A stretch of 7,152 nt of DNA. Origin: Candidatus Omnitrophota bacterium. Lineage in GTDB: Bacteria; Hinthialibacterota; Hinthialibacteria; Hinthialibacterales; JAKPRU01. The DNA lies in NCBI GenBank assembly GCA_029557025.1, contig JAKPRU010001238.1, positions 1-7,152 on the forward strand, given 5' to 3'. Position 1 is the first letter of the stretch. Each line of letters begins with the position of its first letter. The notes beneath the pieces are model-generated. The model searched no databases. It had not been told where the DNA came from and worked only from the letters and a program-made list of their open reading frames with translations. Below, piece by piece: positions 4,777-7,152 of this stretch. Made by a program: the position numbers and the translations under genes.

Positions 4777-6087
4777 TTACACCTCCAGCTTCCATGGTTC
4801 ACGGTACTCCTTGGACAGCAGGCGATTGGCCTCTTCCACATTGGTGACCCGCTCCTTCTCGCGATCCCAGACGACCCGCTGACGGGTATGGTATGAAAGA
4901 TTGCCGATTTGCGGCGCGGAGGTTGCCCGATGACCTCGTTCAATGTCGCAAACCGGTTGAACGCCGGTTCTAATGCAATCGAGGAAATGACGCAGGTGGG
5001 GTTCCTCGACCGTTTTTCCGGTCACTTTCTGCGCCTCCATGCGGTATTCGGTCTTGCTGCCTTTTTTGCGTTCCGGAAGAATCTCAAATCCGTCCATGTT
5101 GACGATCAGGGTTCCATTGATTCCGTTGAACTCAATCCCATGTTCCCTCCCGTTGGGGGAATGACCGTTACAGAGACGATACGAGTATTTCACAAGGATT
5201 CCGCCCGGATATTCCCATACCGCCTCGATGGTGTCCGGGGTTTCCCTGTTGTCGGTGACACCATATTTGCCGCCATAGACATTCGCAGACAGGGGGGCAT
5301 CGCAGTCCAATGCCGCATGAATGATACCGAAATAATGGACCCCCCAATCGGTCAGTTGTCCGCCGGAATAGTCCCAGAAATAGCGGAAGTTATAGATGCA
5401 ACGGTTGGGGTTGTAAGGCACTTTGGGGGCCGGTCCGAGCCACATATCCCAATCGAGTTCTTTCGGCGGATCGGTATCCGGCGGGTTGCCGATTCCTTCC
5501 GGGGCGATATTGTCGAAATTCCAGCAATGGACCTCGGTGATTTTCCCGATACCGCCCCGACGGATGATCTCAATCGCTTGTTTGAAATGAGGCGCAGACA
5601 GAAACTCCGCGCCGACCAGCACAACCCGATCGTATTTCTTTGCCGCCTCCACCATCATCCGGCCCTCCTGGATGGTCAGTGAAATCGGCTTCTCGACATG
5701 GACATGTTTTCCGGCCTGGCAGGAGTGAATCATAGTCAATGCGTGCCAGTGGTCCGGGGTTCCGATGGAAACGGCATCCAGATCTTTCTGTTCCAGCAAC
5801 TTGCGATAATCGAGATAGGACTTGGCTTTCCCTCCGGTGGCATCGAGCGCGCGATCCAGGTGGGGCCGATAGACATCGCAGACCGCGCCGATCTCGGCAT
5901 CGTCGAATTCCCGAAAAACACGCATATCCAGAAGTCCCCGGCCTCCGACTCCGATACAACCGATTACAATCTTGTTGTTGGCTCCCCGGACATTGATGGC
6001 GGGACCTGCGGCGAGCATGGCCGACAGACTCATTGCGCAACCGGTCCCATTCTTGATAAACGATCGGCGTGTTATTTTGCGGGTCAT
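4777..6087 (-). CDS. Tat-exported Gfo/Idh/MocA family oxidoreductase
   Basis: 436 residues. The N-terminus TRRSFIK (6-12) plus a hydrophobic, alanine-rich stretch to about 36 is a twin-arginine signal, so the enzyme is likely exported folded with its cofactor. The Rossmann half shows VIGCIGVGGRG (41-51), the acidic end of strand two (CDVYRPH), PDHWH (111-115) and the family hallmark EKP (132-134). The C-terminal half has TDWGVHYFGIIH (246-257), the expected D-x-x-x-H region of the active site. NAD(P)-dependent oxidation or glycoside-type redox cycling of a sugar or inositol is the family activity; the substrate is unknown. AGGAG stands seven bases before the ATG. It is divergent from a Tat-exported TIM-barrel isomerase, a pairing common in sugar catabolic loci. 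Length and motifs are complete. Confidence 0.93.
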   Translation of the reverse strand: MTRKITRRSFIKNGTGCAMSLSAMLAAGPAINVRGANNKIVIGCIGVGGRGLLDMRVFREFDDAEIGAVCDVYRPHLDRALDATGGKAKSYLDYRKLLEQKDLDAVSIGTPDHWHALTMIHSCQAGKHVHVEKPISLTIQEGRMMVEAAKKYDRVVLVGAEFLSAPHFKQAIEIIRRGGIGKITEVHCWNFDNIAPEGIGNPPDTDPPKELDWDMWLGPAPKVPYNPNRCIYNFRYFWDYSGGQLTDWGVHYFGIIHAALDCDAPLSANVYGGKYGVTDNRETPDTIEAVWEYPGGILVKYSYRLCNGHSPNGREHGIEFNGINGTLIVNMDGFEILPERKKGSKTEYRMEAQKVTGKTVEEPHLRHFLDCIRTGVQPVCDIERGHRATSAPQIGNLSYHTRQRVVWDREKERVTNVEEANRLLSKEYREPWKLEV

Positions 6088-6128
6088 GGCTGGTCTCCTG
6101 ATTGAAACGGAATGATAATCGTTACAGA

Positions 6129-6146
6129 GATGCGCTGTAGCGCATC
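6129..6146. promoter_or_regulatory. Perfect inverted repeat in the divergent intergenic region (candidate operator)
   Basis: GATGCGC-TGTA-GCGCATC is an exact 7-4-7 inverted repeat, 41 bases from the oxidoreductase start and 49 from the isomerase start. Beside it AATGATAAT (6111-6119) offers -10-like hexamers on both strands (GATAAT plus, TATCAT minus), but no convincing -35 pairs with either. The position suits a shared operator for the divergent pair; an mRNA hairpin in the isomerase leader is the alternative. Confidence 0.4.
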
Positions 6147-6195
6147 ACCGGGCAGGGAATCAATCACAAAACTCTCAGAAAAGGAAGATTCTCCC

Positions 6196-7098
6196 ATGGA
6201 TCGCAGGACTTTTCTTGGAACCGTCGCAGCCGCAGGATTCGGAGCGGCATTCGAGGCGCATTCCGCCGGGGAACCCGGGCAGTTTGCTGGAGTTGCCGCG
6301 GGAACATTCGTCTGGACTCAGGTACTGGGCAAACAGGGCAAAGACCCCAAGGAAAATCTGGACCTGATATTCGAGGAAATTCATTCTGCCGGATACGAAG
6401 GTGTGGAGACATTTGCGGATTATGTGGCGAAGCCGGTCCAGGCCGCCCGTATGACAGGACTCCTGGACGAACATCAACTCAAATTGACCGGCCTGTATCG
6501 GGGTGGCGTTTTTCACGAAGAGGAGAAGGCGAAGAAGACAGTAGATGAAATCGGACAACTGGCCGAGATCGCACTCGCGTTGGATTGCCTTCATATCATT
6601 GTCAACCCGGACCCGCTTCCGGATCGGGAGAAAACAGACCAGGAATTGGACATTCAGGCACAGAATCTCAACAAGGCCGGTGAGCTCGCCAAGAACGCAG
6701 GAGTAGGCCTTGACGTGCACTTTCATGCCCCGGAGTTGCGAAACGATGCGCGGGAGCTGCGTTGGGACATGGACAAGACGGACCCGGCGCTGGTTTTTCT
6801 CTGCGATGATGTCCACTGGATGTACCGGGGCGGGGTCGATCCTTATGCCCTGCTGGAGAAGTATGGTCCACGAGTACGCGGAACACATCTGAGGAACTCG
6901 GTAGGCGGTGTCTGGTCCGAAGAACTCGGCCCGGGGGATATCGATTATGCACGAATTGCGGAGCGGCTGAAAAAAGTCGGCTACACCGAGTGGCTGACAG
7001 TTGAGCTGGCGATAGAGGACAAGACCCCCCAGACTCGCCCGCTGGTGGAAAGCATGAAGATGAGCCGGGAATTCATTCGGCAGACCTTTGGAGCATGA
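6196..7098 (+). CDS. Tat-exported sugar phosphate isomerase/epimerase-like TIM-barrel protein (AP endonuclease 2 superfamily)
   Basis: 300 residues from the ATG at 6196, which has AAGGAA nine bases upstream. The first residues MDRRTFLGTVAAAGFGAA are a twin-arginine signal. The body is a xylose-isomerase-like TIM barrel: strand-end motifs are GYEGVETF (67-73), LHIIVNP (132-138), GLDVHFHAPE (171-180), FLCDDVHWMYRGG (201-213), RGTHLRN (228-234) and the terminal glutamate strand TVELAIED (268-275). E71, H175/H177, D205/H207, H231 and E270 are candidate metal and catalytic residues. Family members interconvert keto and aldo sugars or dehydrate inososes, usually with a divalent metal; the substrate here is not determinable. 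An upstream in-frame ATG at 6112 would bury the Tat signal and is rejected. It is divergent from the oxidoreductase, and its 3' end nearly abuts the next gene. Confidence 0.92.
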   Translation: MDRRTFLGTVAAAGFGAAFEAHSAGEPGQFAGVAAGTFVWTQVLGKQGKDPKENLDLIFEEIHSAGYEGVETFADYVAKPVQAARMTGLLDEHQLKLTGLYRGGVFHEEEKAKKTVDEIGQLAEIALALDCLHIIVNPDPLPDREKTDQELDIQAQNLNKAGELAKNAGVGLDVHFHAPELRNDARELRWDMDKTDPALVFLCDDVHWMYRGGVDPYALLEKYGPRVRGTHLRNSVGGVWSEELGPGDIDYARIAERLKKVGYTEWLTVELAIEDKTPQTRPLVESMKMSREFIRQTFGA

Positions 7099-7105
7099 AA
7101 TCCCG

Positions 7106-7152
7106 ATGGAGCAGCCGGTGCGTACGCTCGCCGTGGATATCGGAAACACCCG
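7106..7152 (+). CDS. coaX: Start of a DIGNT-motif kinase, probably type III pantothenate kinase (cut by window end)
   Basis: From the ATG at 7106 the frame reads MEQPVRTLAVDIGNTR to the last base. A short polar lead followed by a hydrophobic strand and D-I-G-N-T-R is the phosphate-1 motif that opens type III pantothenate kinases (CoaX), which make 4'-phosphopantothenate for coenzyme A. Other members of the acetate/sugar kinase-Hsp70-actin fold usually have G-x-T or G-x-S there rather than GNT, but only 16 residues are seen. It begins eight bases after the isomerase stop; GGAG at 7090-7093 is a distant possible ribosome site. An alternative ATG at 7095 is in another frame and gives no recognisable motif. 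Confidence 0.6.
   Translation, partial: MEQPVRTLAVDIGNT

Noticed and set aside
6175..7149. 324-residue minus-strand frame opposite the TIM-barrel gene
   Set aside because: It is antisense to a gene with clear motifs and a Tat signal; its residue composition is shadow-like (rich in R, C, S and H) with no family pattern.

Overview
The window looks like a contig from an uncultivated, diderm, moderately GC-rich bacterium. Two Tat-exported carbohydrate-type enzymes, a GspG-like protein and dense REP arrays fit PVC-superphylum or Hydrogenedentota/Sumerlaeota-like lineages. That placement is inference from gene content; no rRNA or other phylogenetic marker is present.

Layout. (1) 1-654 (+): the C-terminal 217 residues of a large, probably exported protein, closed by a textbook terminator with a UUCG loop (690-722). 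(2) 725-1495: a REPtron-like island. A complete REP-associated tyrosine transposase (RAYT, minus strand, 912-1424) is bracketed by short hairpin repeats with the GTAG foot typical of REP elements. Two subfamilies, A and B, coexist and differ by a compensatory base-pair change in the stem. A perfect 51-bp repeat (819-869 and 1445-1495) sits on both sides of the transposase. (3) 1499-3881 (-): a compact run of three genes: a membrane-anchored GspG-like protein, a protein with a predicted NTF2-like domain, and an AI-2E-family permease. The last two overlap by 4 bp (ATGA). (4) 3882-4187: a gene-free stretch with REPs, a 34-bp direct repeat that copies the end of the fliG-like gene, and a candidate promoter for the GspG-like gene. 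(5) 4188-4631 (-): a small stand-alone FliG C-terminal-domain protein. (6) 4632-4776: decayed REP-like hairpins. (7) 4777-6087 (-) and 6196-7098 (+): a divergent pair, a Tat-signal Gfo/Idh/MocA oxidoreductase and a Tat-signal TIM-barrel sugar isomerase/epimerase. They share a 108-bp intergenic region with a perfect 7-4-7 inverted repeat. (8) 7106 to the end (+): the first codons of a DIGNT-motif kinase, probably type III pantothenate kinase (coaX).

How the parts fit. The divergent pair probably acts together on a sugar or sugar acid outside the cytoplasm. The minus-strand genes from the FliG-like protein to the permease look like an envelope-related set of unknown purpose. The RAYT is the likely source of the REPs here, which occupy the gaps at 725-918, 1445-1495, 4057-4172 and, in decayed form, 4676-4751. 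The most notable system is the RAYT/REP island with its co-varying subfamilies and bracketing direct repeats.
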